Origin: SAR116 cluster bacterium AG-390-L20
Lineage (GTDB): Bacteria; Pseudomonadota; Alphaproteobacteria; Puniceispirillales; Marisalimonadaceae
Assembly: GCA_003278095.1 (NCBI GenBank)
Contig: QCHB01000007.1
Coordinates: forward strand, 48,239-112,238
Length of the DNA stretch: 64,000 nt
Direction: 5' to 3'
In this document: positions 1-9,176 of the stretch, piece by piece
How the letters are laid out: each line of letters begins with the position of its first letter
Position numbering within the stretch: position 1 is the stretch's first letter
The notes under the pieces: generated by a model
What the model was told of the DNA's origin: nothing
Databases searched by the model: none
Seen by the model: the letters and a program-made list of their open reading frames with translations, nothing else
Position numbers and translations under genes: made by a program

Positions 1-347
1 TAAAAACACCTAAAAATGAACTGAAATGGAAAACAACTAAACTTAATGATCATATTAAAAATAAAATGTCTTTAGAGCAAATTTCACACGAAATTTTAAA
101 TAAAATTTTTCATAATTATTTTATTTGGCAAGATGAGGGATTTTCTTATTTTAAAAATAATATTAATGAACATATTAAGAATAGAAAAAAAACAATTATC
201 TTAACTTTCAATCCATTTAAAAAGCGAATAAAAGGTGTTTTCGTAGGTTTAGGAGATGATGGTTGTTTACAAGTGCAAGTTGGAAATAGTACTTTGGATT
301 ATTATTCTGTTGAGTCAATTACTTTTCCAGTTGATGATTTATCATGA
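1..347 (+). CDS. birA: Biotin--[acetyl-CoA-carboxylase] ligase, C-terminal part (5' truncated by window)
   Basis: The reading frame is open from the first bases of the window to a TGA at 345-347, so this is the 3' end of a longer gene. The tail has the small C-terminal SH3-like domain expected of BirA (a hydrophobic strand, a KGVFVGLGDDG turn, then QVQVG). BirA makes biotinyl-AMP and transfers biotin to the acetyl-CoA carboxylase carrier protein in the cytoplasm. Its stop overlaps the start of coaX in an ATGA, and birA-coaX-RNase J is a common alphaproteobacterial order, which supports the call. The catalytic part is outside the window. An internal ATG at 66 exists but is not needed as a start. 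Confidence 0.72.
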   Translation, partial: KTPKNELKWKTTKLNDHIKNKMSLEQISHEILNKIFHNYFIWQDEGFSYFKNNINEHIKNRKKTIILTFNPFKKRIKGVFVGLGDDGCLQVQVGNSTLDYYSVESITFPVDDLS

Positions 348-1138
348 TTCTAGCTATTGATTGTGGAAACACAAATACCGTTTTTGCTTTGTACTCTTAT
401 AATAAAAACATACGACAAGAAAGTTGTTGGAGAATTAATAATGACTCCAAAAGAACTGACGACATTTACTACCCTTGGTTATTACAAATGTTAAATTTAT
501 CAAATTTTGGAATGAAAGATATTACAGGGGTATGCATTGCGTCAGTAGTTCCTGAAACACTTTTAAACATAAAATCTTTAATAAAAAAATATTTCAATGT
601 TAAGTCACTTGTCGTTGGAGAAAAAAACTTTGACATTGGAATCAAAGTTAATATTGACAATCCAAATGAAGCAGGTGCTGATCGTTTAGTAAATTCTTTT
701 GCAGCAGCAAAACTAAATTTATCTCCAGCAATTATAATTGATTTAGGTACAGCTACAACGTTTGATTTAGTTGGTAAAGATGGTAGTTATAATGGAGGTG
801 TTATTGCTCCAGGAGTAAATTTATCTTTGGAGGCTTTATATTTAGCTGCAGCAAGACTTCCTAGAATTTCTATAAAATCACTGACTAATGTTAATGAAAT
901 TATAGGTAAAAACACTATAAATGCCATGGAGTCAGGTATATTCTGGGGTTATGTTTCAATGATTGATGGTTTAATACATAAAATTAAATCAATTGATCAA
1001 TTTTCGGATTATAAAGTCATAGCTACAGGTGGATTGAGTCATTTGTTTAAAGATTCTATAGAGTCAATTGATCTTATTATTGATGATTTGACTTTAATTG
1101 GATTGGTAAATTTATTTCTAAAAAACAATCATACTTGA
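344..1138 (+). CDS. coaX: Type III pantothenate kinase
   Basis: CoaX phosphorylates pantothenate in the first step of coenzyme A synthesis. The 264-residue protein starts with the ASKHA-fold phosphate loop (DCGNTNT, residues 6-12), has GADR in the centre (about residues 106-109) and a second phosphate-binding segment DLGTATTFD near residue 133. The length is normal for the family. The ATG overlaps the birA stop by four bases, so the two are translationally coupled. Type III kinases are bacterial and feedback-insensitive; nothing looks degenerate here. Confidence 0.93.
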   Translation: MILAIDCGNTNTVFALYSYNKNIRQESCWRINNDSKRTDDIYYPWLLQMLNLSNFGMKDITGVCIASVVPETLLNIKSLIKKYFNVKSLVVGEKNFDIGIKVNIDNPNEAGADRLVNSFAAAKLNLSPAIIIDLGTATTFDLVGKDGSYNGGVIAPGVNLSLEALYLAAARLPRISIKSLTNVNEIIGKNTINAMESGIFWGYVSMIDGLIHKIKSIDQFSDYKVIATGGLSHLFKDSIESIDLIIDDLTLIGLVNLFLKNNHT

Positions 1139-1157
1139 GTAATGAGAAAGTAATCAA

Positions 1158-2813
1158 ATGCATTGGAAAAAATCTGATTTATTGTTTCTACCTGTTGGAG
1201 GATCTGAAGAAATTGGTATGAATGCAAATCTATACCATTATGAAGATAAATGGATTTTAATAGATTTAGGCATTTCATTTCCTGATGAAACTGATTTAGG
1301 CATAGATGTTTTATTACCAGATTTTGAATTTATTAAATCTTTAGGAGATGATTTTTTAGGTATTTTTTTAACTCATGGTCATGAAGATCATATTGGAGCA
1401 ATACCTTATTTTGCAGATGATATTAATTGTCCTATTTGGGGTACATCATTTACTATGGCCTTATTAAAAAGAAAGCTGAAAGAAAATAATAAGGAAAAAA
1501 AATTAAAATTAAACACTCTAACTATTAATGAACAATTAAAAATTGGCCCTTTTCAAATTAAGGCTATTCAAACCTCACACTCAATACCTGATCCAGTTTC
1601 ATTATTAATTTCTACAAAAGAAGGTAACATCTTTCATTCAGGTGATTGGAAGTTAGAAAAATCATTTAATCTAAATGAAAAAACTAATATTGAAAATTTT
1701 CGTTCCATAGGTGCAAGTGGAGTATTAGCAATGGTTTGTGATTCAACGAATGCATTAGTTAATGGTAAAACTCCGTCTGAAAATATCGCATATGAAGGGT
1801 TGTTCGATACTATTAAAGATAGAAAAGGTACAGTTCTTGTTACTTGTTTTTCTTCAAATATAAGTAGAATTAAATCAATATTAGATATTGCACTGAAAAC
1901 TGATAGAACAGTATTGGTGGTAGGGAGAGCAATATTGAGAGCCATAGATGCTGCAAAAGAGGTTGGATTTTTAACAGATATTCCAGATTTATTGTCTTTA
2001 AAGGATTTAAGCCTAATTCCAAGGTCAAATGTTCTTATAATTTCCACAGGATCACAAGGAGAACCAAATTCGGCATTATCTAGAATTTCTAAGGATACTG
2101 ATAAATTTATAAAACTTGTTAAAGGTGATACAATAATATTTTCTTGTAGAAAAATTCCAGGAAATGAAAATGCAATCTTAAAAGTTCAAAATAGATTTCT
2201 AGAAAGGGGCATAGAAATAATTACAGATGATGATAAAAATGTTCATGTGTCAGGACACCCATCAAGAGATGAACTAATAGAGATGTACTCATATATTAAA
2301 CCTAAAATTTCTATACCTGTTCACGGAACTAGAGAACATATTGAAGCACACGCAAATTTAGCGAGTAATTGTCAAGTGCCAAATGTTATAAAACCAAAAA
2401 ATGGAGAAATTATTAAATTAAATGCAAACACACCAAATGCAATATCTAAAATTGATTTTACTACACATGTATTTGACGCAGGCGAAATAATACCAATTAA
2501 TAATGAAAGGTTCACAACTAGAAGACATTCTTTGTGGAATGGATTTGTTACTATTTCTATTGTTATCGATAAAGATGGATACCTCGTTATTTCTCCGCAA
2601 ATATCTCAAACAGGTGTGTCTGACAGTAGTATTGTTAAGAATGTTTTAATCGATTTATCTCTTAAAATAGAGGATTTTATAGAAAATATATCTTCTTTTA
2701 AAGAAATGTTAGATGAAGAACTTATTAATCAAATTTCAAAATTAGTTAGAAGAGAATTCAAGTTAACTTTTTCTAAAAGACCGATAGTCAAAGTCCATGT
2801 TAATAGAGTTTAG
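1158..2813 (+). CDS. rnj: Ribonuclease J (metallo-beta-lactamase/beta-CASP nuclease)
   Basis: A 551-residue RNase J-type nuclease for mRNA turnover and rRNA processing. The N-terminal metallo-beta-lactamase domain shows the zinc motif HGHEDHIG (about residues 74-81) and HSGDW near residue 160. The beta-CASP insert and the late VHGTREH segment (about residue 388) follow, then a C-terminal domain. Alphaproteobacteria often carry RNase J in this position after coaX. It starts 19 bases after coaX and is followed 10 bases later by the DUF1467 gene, so it is probably in the same operon. No catalytic residue is visibly lost. Confidence 0.92.
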   Translation: MHWKKSDLLFLPVGGSEEIGMNANLYHYEDKWILIDLGISFPDETDLGIDVLLPDFEFIKSLGDDFLGIFLTHGHEDHIGAIPYFADDINCPIWGTSFTMALLKRKLKENNKEKKLKLNTLTINEQLKIGPFQIKAIQTSHSIPDPVSLLISTKEGNIFHSGDWKLEKSFNLNEKTNIENFRSIGASGVLAMVCDSTNALVNGKTPSENIAYEGLFDTIKDRKGTVLVTCFSSNISRIKSILDIALKTDRTVLVVGRAILRAIDAAKEVGFLTDIPDLLSLKDLSLIPRSNVLIISTGSQGEPNSALSRISKDTDKFIKLVKGDTIIFSCRKIPGNENAILKVQNRFLERGIEIITDDDKNVHVSGHPSRDELIEMYSYIKPKISIPVHGTREHIEAHANLASNCQVPNVIKPKNGEIIKLNANTPNAISKIDFTTHVFDAGEIIPINNERFTTRRHSLWNGFVTISIVIDKDGYLVISPQISQTGVSDSSIVKNVLIDLSLKIEDFIENISSFKEMLDEELINQISKLVRREFKLTFSKRPIVKVHVNRV

Positions 2814-2823
2814 AGATCGTTAA

Positions 2824-3066
2824 ATGAGTACAGTATCATTTATATTAGTTCATTTAATGATGTGGTTAATTGTGTTTTTTATGTCTCTTCCTTTTGGCGT
2901 CGAAGTTTCTGATAAACCTGAACAAGGAAATGCAAACTCAGCTCCAATTAAAACCAACCTTAAACTTAAATTTTTTATATCCTTTATAATTGCATTTATT
3001 CCTTCATTGTTTACTTTTTGGATTGTAAGTGAAGGTTTATTGAACTATTTTCTAACAAACATATAA
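2824..3066 (+). CDS. DUF1467 family small membrane protein
   Basis: An 80-residue protein with two clear membrane helices (about residues 5-22 and 49-72) separated by a polar loop containing GVEVSDKPEQG. This pattern matches the alphaproteobacterial DUF1467 family, which usually sits after the RNase J gene as it does here (10 bases downstream). No biochemical function is established. The usual next neighbour in related genomes, proS, is not present: a gap of about 100 bases leads to rpiB. Confidence 0.8.
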   Translation: MSTVSFILVHLMMWLIVFFMSLPFGVEVSDKPEQGNANSAPIKTNLKLKFFISFIIAFIPSLFTFWIVSEGLLNYFLTNI

Positions 3067-3167
3067 CTATATACAATTTATATTATTTATTTATTTTCAA
3101 ATTGAAGTTTCTACTTTTCTAGGTTAAATCTATGGTTATAAGTTGATAAGTCATTGGTATTAATTGT

Positions 3168-3596
3168 ATGTTAAAAAAAATCTTTTTGGCCTCAGATCAT
3201 GGTGGGTATAAACTGAAGGAATTAGTAAAAGATTTCTTAAATAAACAAAAACAACCAATAGAAGATTTAGGATGTTTTTCCCTTGATGCAGTTGATTACC
3301 CAGATTATGCAAAACTTTTATCAGATAAATTAAAAAATGATCTCAATTCACAAGGAATATTATTTTGTGGCACTGGTATAGGTATTTCTATGGCTGCGAA
3401 TAGATACTCGCATATTAGAGCAGCACTATGTACAACCGCCGAAATGGCATCTAAAAGTAGAAAGCATAATAATGCTAATGTGCTCGCTTTAGGTGGCAGA
3501 ATTATAACGGATAGTTTGGCTACAGATATAGTTTATGAATTTTTAAATACTGATTTTGAGGCTGGAAGGCATAGTTTAAGAGTAAATAAAATTTAA
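3168..3596 (+). CDS. rpiB: Ribose-5-phosphate isomerase B
   Basis: RpiB interconverts ribose 5-phosphate and ribulose 5-phosphate in the pentose phosphate pathway. The 142-residue length is typical of the RpiB/LacAB family. Family marks are SDHGGYKLK at residues 9-17 and the catalytic segment CGTGIGISMAANR around residues 66-78, including the active-site cysteine. It lies 31 bases upstream of glyA, a frequent pairing in alphaproteobacteria, so co-transcription is likely. RpiA is not in this window, so RpiB may be the only isomerase. Confidence 0.94.
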   Translation: MLKKIFLASDHGGYKLKELVKDFLNKQKQPIEDLGCFSLDAVDYPDYAKLLSDKLKNDLNSQGILFCGTGIGISMAANRYSHIRAALCTTAEMASKSRKHNNANVLALGGRIITDSLATDIVYEFLNTDFEAGRHSLRVNKI

Positions 3597-3627
3597 TAAT
3601 TGTATAATTAAGATTAAGGAATAATAA

Positions 3628-4899
3628 ATGTTTTATAAAGATGGTTTTTTTAATGATGATATAAATAGCTATGATCCAATTTTATCTAAATTTATAAATC
3701 AAGAACTTATTAGGCAGCAAAATCAAATTGAATTAATAGCTTCTGAAAATATTGTTTCTAAATCAGTTTTACAAGCACAAGGGTCAGTTCTAACTAATAA
3801 ATATGCTGAGGGTTTACCAGGTAAAAGATATTATGGTGGGTGTGAATTTGTTGATGAAGTAGAAAAGCTTGCAATCGATAGAGCAAAGAAACTTTTTAAA
3901 GCTAATTTTGCAAACGTTCAACCTCACTCTGGTGCTCAAGCCAATCAGGCTGTTTTTCTTAGCTTGTTAAAACCAGGCGATACTATACTTGGTATGAGTT
4001 TAGATGCTGGTGGGCATCTGACACATGGAGCAAAACCAAATATTTCAGGTAAGTGGTTTAACGCAATTCAATATGGAGTCACAAAAGAAGATGCACTAAT
4101 AAATTTTGAAGAAATAGAAAAACTATCAATAGAACATAAACCAAAATTGATTATAGCTGGTGGATCAGCATATTCTAGAATAATTGATTTTAAAAAATTC
4201 AGAGAAATTGCTAATAAAGTTGATGCTTTTTTATTGGTAGACATGGCTCATTTTTCAGGTTTAGTAGCAGGTGGAGTTCATCCCAATCCTATTCATTTTG
4301 CAGATGTTGTAACTACAACAACTCATAAAACTCTTCGATCTGGTAGAGGAGGGATGATTTTAACTAATCATGATGAACTTTTTAAAAAAATAAATTCTGC
4401 TGTTTTTCCTGGCCTTCAAGGTGGTCCATTGATGCATGTGATAGCAGGTAAAGCTGCAGGCTTTGGTGAAGCTTTAACAGATGAATTCAGAACTTATGCT
4501 AAAAATATTGTTTTGAATGCTCAATGTCTCGCAAATACCTTAATAAATAGAGGTTATGATATAGTTTCAGGAGGAACAGACAATCATATAGTTTTACTAA
4601 GTTTGAAAGACAAAAATATAACTGGATCAAGTGCAGAAATCGCTTTAGAGAATGCTGGTTTAACTTGTAACAAAAATGGTATTCCTTTCGATCCTTTACC
4701 ACCAACTATTACATCAGGAATTAGATTTGGAACAGCTGCTGCTACAACTAGAGGATTTAGAGTGGAAGAATTTGAATTAGTAGGAAATTTTATTGCAGAT
4801 GTCCTAGATCAATTCATCAATAATAGTTCAAGTGAAAAGCAAGAGCAAATAACTTATAATAAAGTAAAGGATTTATGTAATAAATTTCCAATTTACTAA
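3628..4899 (+). CDS. glyA: Serine hydroxymethyltransferase
   Basis: GlyA is a PLP enzyme that converts serine and tetrahydrofolate to glycine and 5,10-methylene-tetrahydrofolate, the main one-carbon entry point. The 423-residue protein has the family PLP lysine in TTTTHKT (lysine 234), the N-terminal GKRYYGG substrate motif and DMAHFSG before the lysine. It forms a run with rpiB upstream and nrdR 15 bases downstream, the standard glyA-nrdR-rib arrangement of this class. A weak AAGGAA lies before the ATG. No glycine riboswitch is apparent upstream; the gap is only 31 bases. Confidence 0.96.
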   Translation: MFYKDGFFNDDINSYDPILSKFINQELIRQQNQIELIASENIVSKSVLQAQGSVLTNKYAEGLPGKRYYGGCEFVDEVEKLAIDRAKKLFKANFANVQPHSGAQANQAVFLSLLKPGDTILGMSLDAGGHLTHGAKPNISGKWFNAIQYGVTKEDALINFEEIEKLSIEHKPKLIIAGGSAYSRIIDFKKFREIANKVDAFLLVDMAHFSGLVAGGVHPNPIHFADVVTTTTHKTLRSGRGGMILTNHDELFKKINSAVFPGLQGGPLMHVIAGKAAGFGEALTDEFRTYAKNIVLNAQCLANTLINRGYDIVSGGTDNHIVLLSLKDKNITGSSAEIALENAGLTCNKNGIPFDPLPPTITSGIRFGTAAATTRGFRVEEFELVGNFIADVLDQFINNSSSEKQEQITYNKVKDLCNKFPIY

Positions 4900-4914
4900 T
4901 TTAGGGAGACTATT

Positions 4915-5367
4915 ATGAGATGTCCTTTTTGTGGAAAAGACGATACGCAAGTAAAAGATTCTCGGGCAAGTGAAGACGGAGCTACAATTAGAAGGCGTAG
5001 ATTATGTACAAGTTGTGGCTCAAGGTTCACAACGTTTGAAAGAATTCAATTAAGAGATTTAATTGTAATTAAAAGAAATGGAAAAAAAATTCAATTTGAA
5101 AGAGATAAAATATTAAAATCTATGCTTATGGCTCTTAGAAAGCGTCAAACAAACGATGAGGCTATTGATCGTGCAGTTAATGGAATTGTTAGGCAATTAG
5201 AGTCCAGTGGTGATAATGAAATACATTCAAAGTTTATAGGGGAATTAGTAATGAACGCCTTAGCTGAAATTGATAATGTAGCTTATATAAGATATGCTTC
5301 TGTTTACAGAAATTTTAGAGAAGCAAGTGATTTTGGTAAATTTGTTGAAACAGAAATCAAAGATTAA
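4915..5367 (+). CDS. nrdR: Transcriptional repressor NrdR
   Basis: NrdR represses ribonucleotide reductase genes when ATP/dATP is bound. The 150-residue protein shows the N-terminal zinc ribbon (CPFC at residues 3-6 and CTSC near 31-34) followed by an ATP-cone domain. Its location between glyA and ribD is conserved widely in proteobacteria. A GGGAG ribosome site stands before the ATG. No ribonucleotide reductase gene is in this window, so its targets are elsewhere. Confidence 0.95.
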   Translation: MRCPFCGKDDTQVKDSRASEDGATIRRRRLCTSCGSRFTTFERIQLRDLIVIKRNGKKIQFERDKILKSMLMALRKRQTNDEAIDRAVNGIVRQLESSGDNEIHSKFIGELVMNALAEIDNVAYIRYASVYRNFREASDFGKFVETEIKD

Positions 5368-5384
5368 TTTATTAAGTTTATAAA

Positions 5385-6488
5385 ATGTTATTTAATCATA
5401 ATAAATGGATGAATTATGCGATTTTGCTTGCCAAAAGATCTAAAGGGATAACTGGGAAAAATCCTCCAGTAGGTTGCGTGATTGTCAAAAATGATATTTT
5501 ATTATCTTCAGGAAGAACTTCAAGCTCTGGAAGACCTCATGCTGAAGAGAACGCAATCAATAGCGTAAAAGATAAAAATAATCTGTCTGGTTCAACTATG
5601 TATGTAACATTAGAACCATGTGCTCATAAAAATTTAACTGGAATGTCATGTGCTAATTTAATAGCTGAATCTGGTATTTCTGAAATTTTCATTAGTTGTA
5701 TTGACCCTGATCCGAGAACAGCAGGTAAAGGAATTACGATCTTAGAAAAAAATAATATTAAAGTTTATCAAAATTATTTGCATGATGATTGTTTAGATAT
5801 CTATGATGGCTTTTTTTCTAGAATATTAAATAAAAAACCTTTTGTATCACTAAAAATTGCTTGTTCATTAGATGGAAAAATTGCATTGAACAATAATCAG
5901 TCTAAATGGATTACAAATGATTTAAGTAGGAATTACACACACTTAATTAGGTCTCAAAATGATGCGATAATGACTACTAGTTCTACTATTATTGCTGACA
6001 ATCCAGAAATGAATTGTAGATTAGCTGGTCTACAAAACAGAAGTCCTACAAAAGTAATTTTAGATAGATACTTAAAAGTTACTCATGACTTTAAAATATA
6101 TAATTCATCACCAAATACTGACATTTTGACTTATACTTTATTAGAAATTACTAAAAATTTTCCTAAAAATAAAAGAATAAAAAATATTAAAATTGAAAAA
6201 GGCCCAACCAATCAAAATTATTTTAATACTATTTTTAATGATTTAGCTATGAGAGGTATAAATACCTTATTAATTGAAGCTGGTTCAAAAATAAATACTA
6301 TATTATTATCTTTAGGTTTAATTGATAAACTTCTTATATTTCGTTCTGGTAAAATTATTGGAAATGATGGAGTTCCAATGATTGATAATTTAAATATCCA
6401 TTCAATGAATAATGTTAAAAATTATAAATTATCTTATTTAAGATCTTTTGATGATGATGTGTTAGAAATAAGAAAATTGATTAAATGA
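5385..6488 (+). CDS. ribD: Bifunctional riboflavin biosynthesis deaminase/reductase
   Basis: RibD performs the second and third steps of riboflavin synthesis: deamination of the pyrimidine intermediate and NADPH-dependent reduction of its ribosyl chain. The first about 145 residues are a cytidine-deaminase-fold domain with zinc motifs HAEENA and EPCAHKNLTGMSCA. The C-terminal half is the reductase domain (KIACSLDGKIAL at about 156-167, LIEAGSKIN near 297). The length of 367 residues is normal. It heads the rib cluster, 17 bases after nrdR and 9 bases before ribE. Confidence 0.94.
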   Translation: MLFNHNKWMNYAILLAKRSKGITGKNPPVGCVIVKNDILLSSGRTSSSGRPHAEENAINSVKDKNNLSGSTMYVTLEPCAHKNLTGMSCANLIAESGISEIFISCIDPDPRTAGKGITILEKNNIKVYQNYLHDDCLDIYDGFFSRILNKKPFVSLKIACSLDGKIALNNNQSKWITNDLSRNYTHLIRSQNDAIMTTSSTIIADNPEMNCRLAGLQNRSPTKVILDRYLKVTHDFKIYNSSPNTDILTYTLLEITKNFPKNKRIKNIKIEKGPTNQNYFNTIFNDLAMRGINTLLIEAGSKINTILLSLGLIDKLLIFRSGKIIGNDGVPMIDNLNIHSMNNVKNYKLSYLRSFDDDVLEIRKLIK

Positions 6489-6497
6489 GGATAAAAT

Positions 6498-7109
6498 ATG
6501 TTCACAGGCATTGTTAGCCGTGTTGGTAAAATTGAAAATATAAGCCGTCCTAATGATTGGGAATTGTCAATCTCTGTTATAAAATCTTCACAATTAGACA
6601 ACACTTTTGATCATGAAAATTTAGTAATTGGTGCTTCAATCGCATGCTCAGGTATTTGTTTAACATTAAAAAAAAATACTGATAACTTATTATTTTTTGA
6701 TGTAAGCGATGAGACAGCATCTAAGACTAATTTCCTTAATTGGAAGGTTGGAACAATCATTAATTTAGAAAAATCATTAAAAGTCGGTGATGAATTAGGA
6801 GGTCATTTTGTTTACGGTCATGTTGATACTACTGGTAAGATTAAATCTATCGAAAAAATAAATGGATCTTATAAAATAACTTTTTTTATAAAAAAAGAAT
6901 TTATGAAATACTTCGCTCCAAAAGGTTCTGTTTCTATTGATGGAGTATCTTTAACGGTTAATGAAGTGTCATTTAAAACATTTACTGTAAATATTATTCC
7001 ACATACATGGGCTAACACAAGTTTTTTAAACTTTAAAGTAAATACAGTTGTGAATATTGAAATTGATATTTTGGCTAGATATTTAGAGAGAATTAATGCT
7101 AATAAATAA
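6498..7109 (+). CDS. ribE: Riboflavin synthase alpha chain
   Basis: This enzyme dismutates two molecules of 6,7-dimethyl-8-ribityllumazine to riboflavin plus the pyrimidine substrate. The 203-residue protein starts with the invariant MFTGIV and carries the two internally repeated lumazine-binding barrels, each with the GxSIACSG/GSVSIDGVSLTV type motif (about residues 48-58 and 141-153). The second barrel also shows GGHFVYGHVD. It lies between ribD and ribBX in the operon. The family is also named ribC in some organisms. Confidence 0.95.
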   Translation: MFTGIVSRVGKIENISRPNDWELSISVIKSSQLDNTFDHENLVIGASIACSGICLTLKKNTDNLLFFDVSDETASKTNFLNWKVGTIINLEKSLKVGDELGGHFVYGHVDTTGKIKSIEKINGSYKITFFIKKEFMKYFAPKGSVSIDGVSLTVNEVSFKTFTVNIIPHTWANTSFLNFKVNTVVNIEIDILARYLERINANK

Positions 7110-7146
7110 ATATGTTAATATCTAAATTTTTTATCTTGGAGTTGAT

Positions 7147-8244
7147 ATGGGTTTGTCTAAAATTGAAGAGGTTATAGAGGATGCTTCAAAGGGTAAAATT
7201 TTTATTCTTGTAGATGATGAAGATAGAGAAAACGAAGGAGATTTATGTGTTTTAGGTGAACATGCATCACCTGAAGCAATTAATTTCATGGCAAAATATG
7301 GCAGAGGACTTATCTGCTTATCTTTAACTCGAATTCAATCTGAAAAATTAGGTTTGTCTCTTATGGAACGAAGAAATGAAGGTAGGTTTGAAACTGCTTT
7401 CACAGTTTCTATAGAAGCAAGTGATGGTGTTACTACTGGTATTTCAGCGGGTGATAGATCTTTAACTATAAAAACTGCAATAAATTTAAACGTTTCTAAA
7501 AATGAAATAACAACACCTGGTCATGTTTTTCCTCTTATAGCAAAAGATGGTGGAACATTGATAAGAGCTGGTCATACTGAGGCTATAGTAGACATTGCTA
7601 AGTTAGCAAATTCAAACCCTTCTGGAGTTATTTGTGAAATAATGAAAGACAACGGGGAAATGGCAAGATTACCAGATCTTATAAAATTTTCAAAAAAACA
7701 TAAAATTAAAATTGCATCTATTTCAGATTTAATTTCATATAGACGTAAGCACGAATTTTATATTAAAAGAGTTTCAGAATCTATATTGGAAAGTAAATTT
7801 GGAGGTGTATGGAGAGTCATTGTTTTCAAAAATATTATAGATAATTCTGAACACATTGCTTTAGTCAAGGGAGTGATTAATAAGAAAAATACTATTTTAG
7901 TAAGAGTGCATGCATTAGATCTATTGTCGGATGTTCTTGGAGATCAGTCAAGTCATAGGACAGGTTCGGAACTGTCTTCAGCAATGGAAACTATTTCAAA
8001 TAACAAAAGTGGGATAATTATACTTATAAGAGATTTATCATCAGAGTCTTTATCCAATAAATTTTCTAGAAATACAAATAATTCAACCAGAAATTTAAAA
8101 AGTATTAGAGATTATGGAGTTGGAGCACAAATTTTATTAGATCTAGGCGTTAAGAATATGACAATTTTATCTAATACTAAAGCTACTGCAATTGCTTTGG
8201 ATGGTTTTGGTCTAAGTATCAAAAGTTGGAAACAATTAGGTTAA
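7147..8244 (+). CDS. ribB: 3,4-dihydroxy-2-butanone-4-phosphate synthase with degenerate RibA-like domain (RibBX type)
   Basis: The N-terminal domain (residues 1 to about 200) is RibB, which makes 3,4-dihydroxy-2-butanone 4-phosphate from ribulose 5-phosphate; DDEDRENEGD (about 24-33), ATPEAIN-like HASPEAIN and HTEA are visible. The C-terminal domain (about 205-365) has the fold of GTP cyclohydrolase II, with VRVHALD near residue 252, but the three zinc cysteines that normally follow are replaced by a cysteine-free segment (LLSDVLGDQSSHRTG). It therefore cannot be a normal GTP cyclohydrolase II. This matches the RibBX variant known from Proteobacteria. A functional GTP cyclohydrolase II must lie elsewhere. 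A TTGGAG site precedes the ATG. Confidence 0.9.
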   Translation: MGLSKIEEVIEDASKGKIFILVDDEDRENEGDLCVLGEHASPEAINFMAKYGRGLICLSLTRIQSEKLGLSLMERRNEGRFETAFTVSIEASDGVTTGISAGDRSLTIKTAINLNVSKNEITTPGHVFPLIAKDGGTLIRAGHTEAIVDIAKLANSNPSGVICEIMKDNGEMARLPDLIKFSKKHKIKIASISDLISYRRKHEFYIKRVSESILESKFGGVWRVIVFKNIIDNSEHIALVKGVINKKNTILVRVHALDLLSDVLGDQSSHRTGSELSSAMETISNNKSGIIILIRDLSSESLSNKFSRNTNNSTRNLKSIRDYGVGAQILLDLGVKNMTILSNTKATAIALDGFGLSIKSWKQLG

Positions 8245-8248
8245 TTAA

Positions 8249-8698
8249 ATGTTTAAAAATAAAAAAGTTCTTTTGGTTTGTTCTCCATATTACAAAAAAA
8301 TAACTCAAAATTTGTTAAATGGAGCTATAGAGGTTCTTAAATCACATTCTGTTGAATATAAAATAATACATGTTCCTGGAGCACTAGAAATAGCTCCTGC
8401 AATTAGAATTTTCTCTGAAAAATTGTCACAAAATGATTTTTTTGATGGTTTTATTGCATTGGGATGTATAATAAGGGGCGAAACATATCACTTTGAAGTT
8501 GTTTCTAATGAGTCAGCTAGAGCCTTGACTGAATTATCAATTAGATATTCATTGCCAATAGGAAATGGGATTTTAACTGTTGAAAATAAAGATCAAGCTA
8601 TTGAAAGATCAGATCCTACAAAACTTAATAAAGGAGCAGGTGCTGCTTTAGCATGTTTGTCTTTGATTAATCACAAAAATAATATCTCTTATGAGTAA
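8249..8698 (+). CDS. ribH: 6,7-dimethyl-8-ribityllumazine synthase
   Basis: RibH condenses the RibD product with the RibB product to form lumazine, the substrate of RibE, usually inside an icosahedral or pentameric assembly. The 149-residue protein has PGALEIAPA (about residues 45-53), GCIIRGETYHFE (about 74-85, with the catalytic histidine) and NGILTVE near 111. It starts 4 bases after ribBX, and its end overlaps nusB by 8 bases, the usual ribH-nusB coupling. Confidence 0.95.
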   Translation: MFKNKKVLLVCSPYYKKITQNLLNGAIEVLKSHSVEYKIIHVPGALEIAPAIRIFSEKLSQNDFFDGFIALGCIIRGETYHFEVVSNESARALTELSIRYSLPIGNGILTVENKDQAIERSDPTKLNKGAGAALACLSLINHKNNISYE

Positions 8699-9155
8699 AT
8701 TACTACTTAATATTAAAGATAATGTTAGGCATAATTCAATTTTAAAAAAAACTGCTTCAAGAATATGTTCAACTCAAGTTCTTTATGGCGCATCCTTTCT
8801 AGAAAGTGAGATTGATTTATTAATTAAATCTTATGTAGATAATTACTTACCAAGTTTTTTGATTGAATTGGGCATAAAGAAAATTGATACTAATTTATTT
8901 AACTCAATTACTAAAGGTGTTTACAAAAATATACCAAGTATTGATAATATAATTTCTAAACATTTGTCAGAAAAATGGAGTTTTAATAGATTAAGTGTAA
9001 CTGAAAAATCTATACTCAGGTTAGCCACTTACGAATTGTGTTATGATAAAAAATTTAAAAAAATAATTATTATTAATGAGTATATAAGTATTATTGAATC
9101 TTTTGGTGGAAATCCAAATTTTGCCAATGGTATTTTAGAAAATATATCTAAATAA
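8691..9155 (+). CDS. nusB: Transcription antitermination protein NusB
   Basis: NusB binds boxA RNA with NusE (ribosomal protein S10) and supports antitermination of rRNA transcription. The 154-residue all-helical protein shows the family patterns ASRICSTQVLY at about residues 22-32 and LSVTEKSILRLATYEL near 102-117, followed by the INEYI segment. Its start overlaps the end of ribH and it is followed by thiL after 21 bases; ribH-nusB-thiL is a conserved proteobacterial order. The sequence is lysine-rich, as expected from AT bias. Confidence 0.92.
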   Translation: MSKLLLNIKDNVRHNSILKKTASRICSTQVLYGASFLESEIDLLIKSYVDNYLPSFLIELGIKKIDTNLFNSITKGVYKNIPSIDNIISKHLSEKWSFNRLSVTEKSILRLATYELCYDKKFKKIIIINEYISIIESFGGNPNFANGILENISK

Positions 9156-9176
9156 CTAACTTAAAATATATACCTA

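Noticed and set aside
469..660. Minus-strand open frame inside coaX
   Set aside because: It lies fully within a well supported gene, has no ribosome site and reads as a shadow translation; the same applies to the other long antisense frames in rnj, pdhB, pdhC, ntrC, trkA and mfd.
7110..7146. Possible FMN riboswitch before the ribB gene
   Set aside because: The gap is only 37 bases, too short for the FMN aptamer, and none of its conserved segments is visible there or before ribD.
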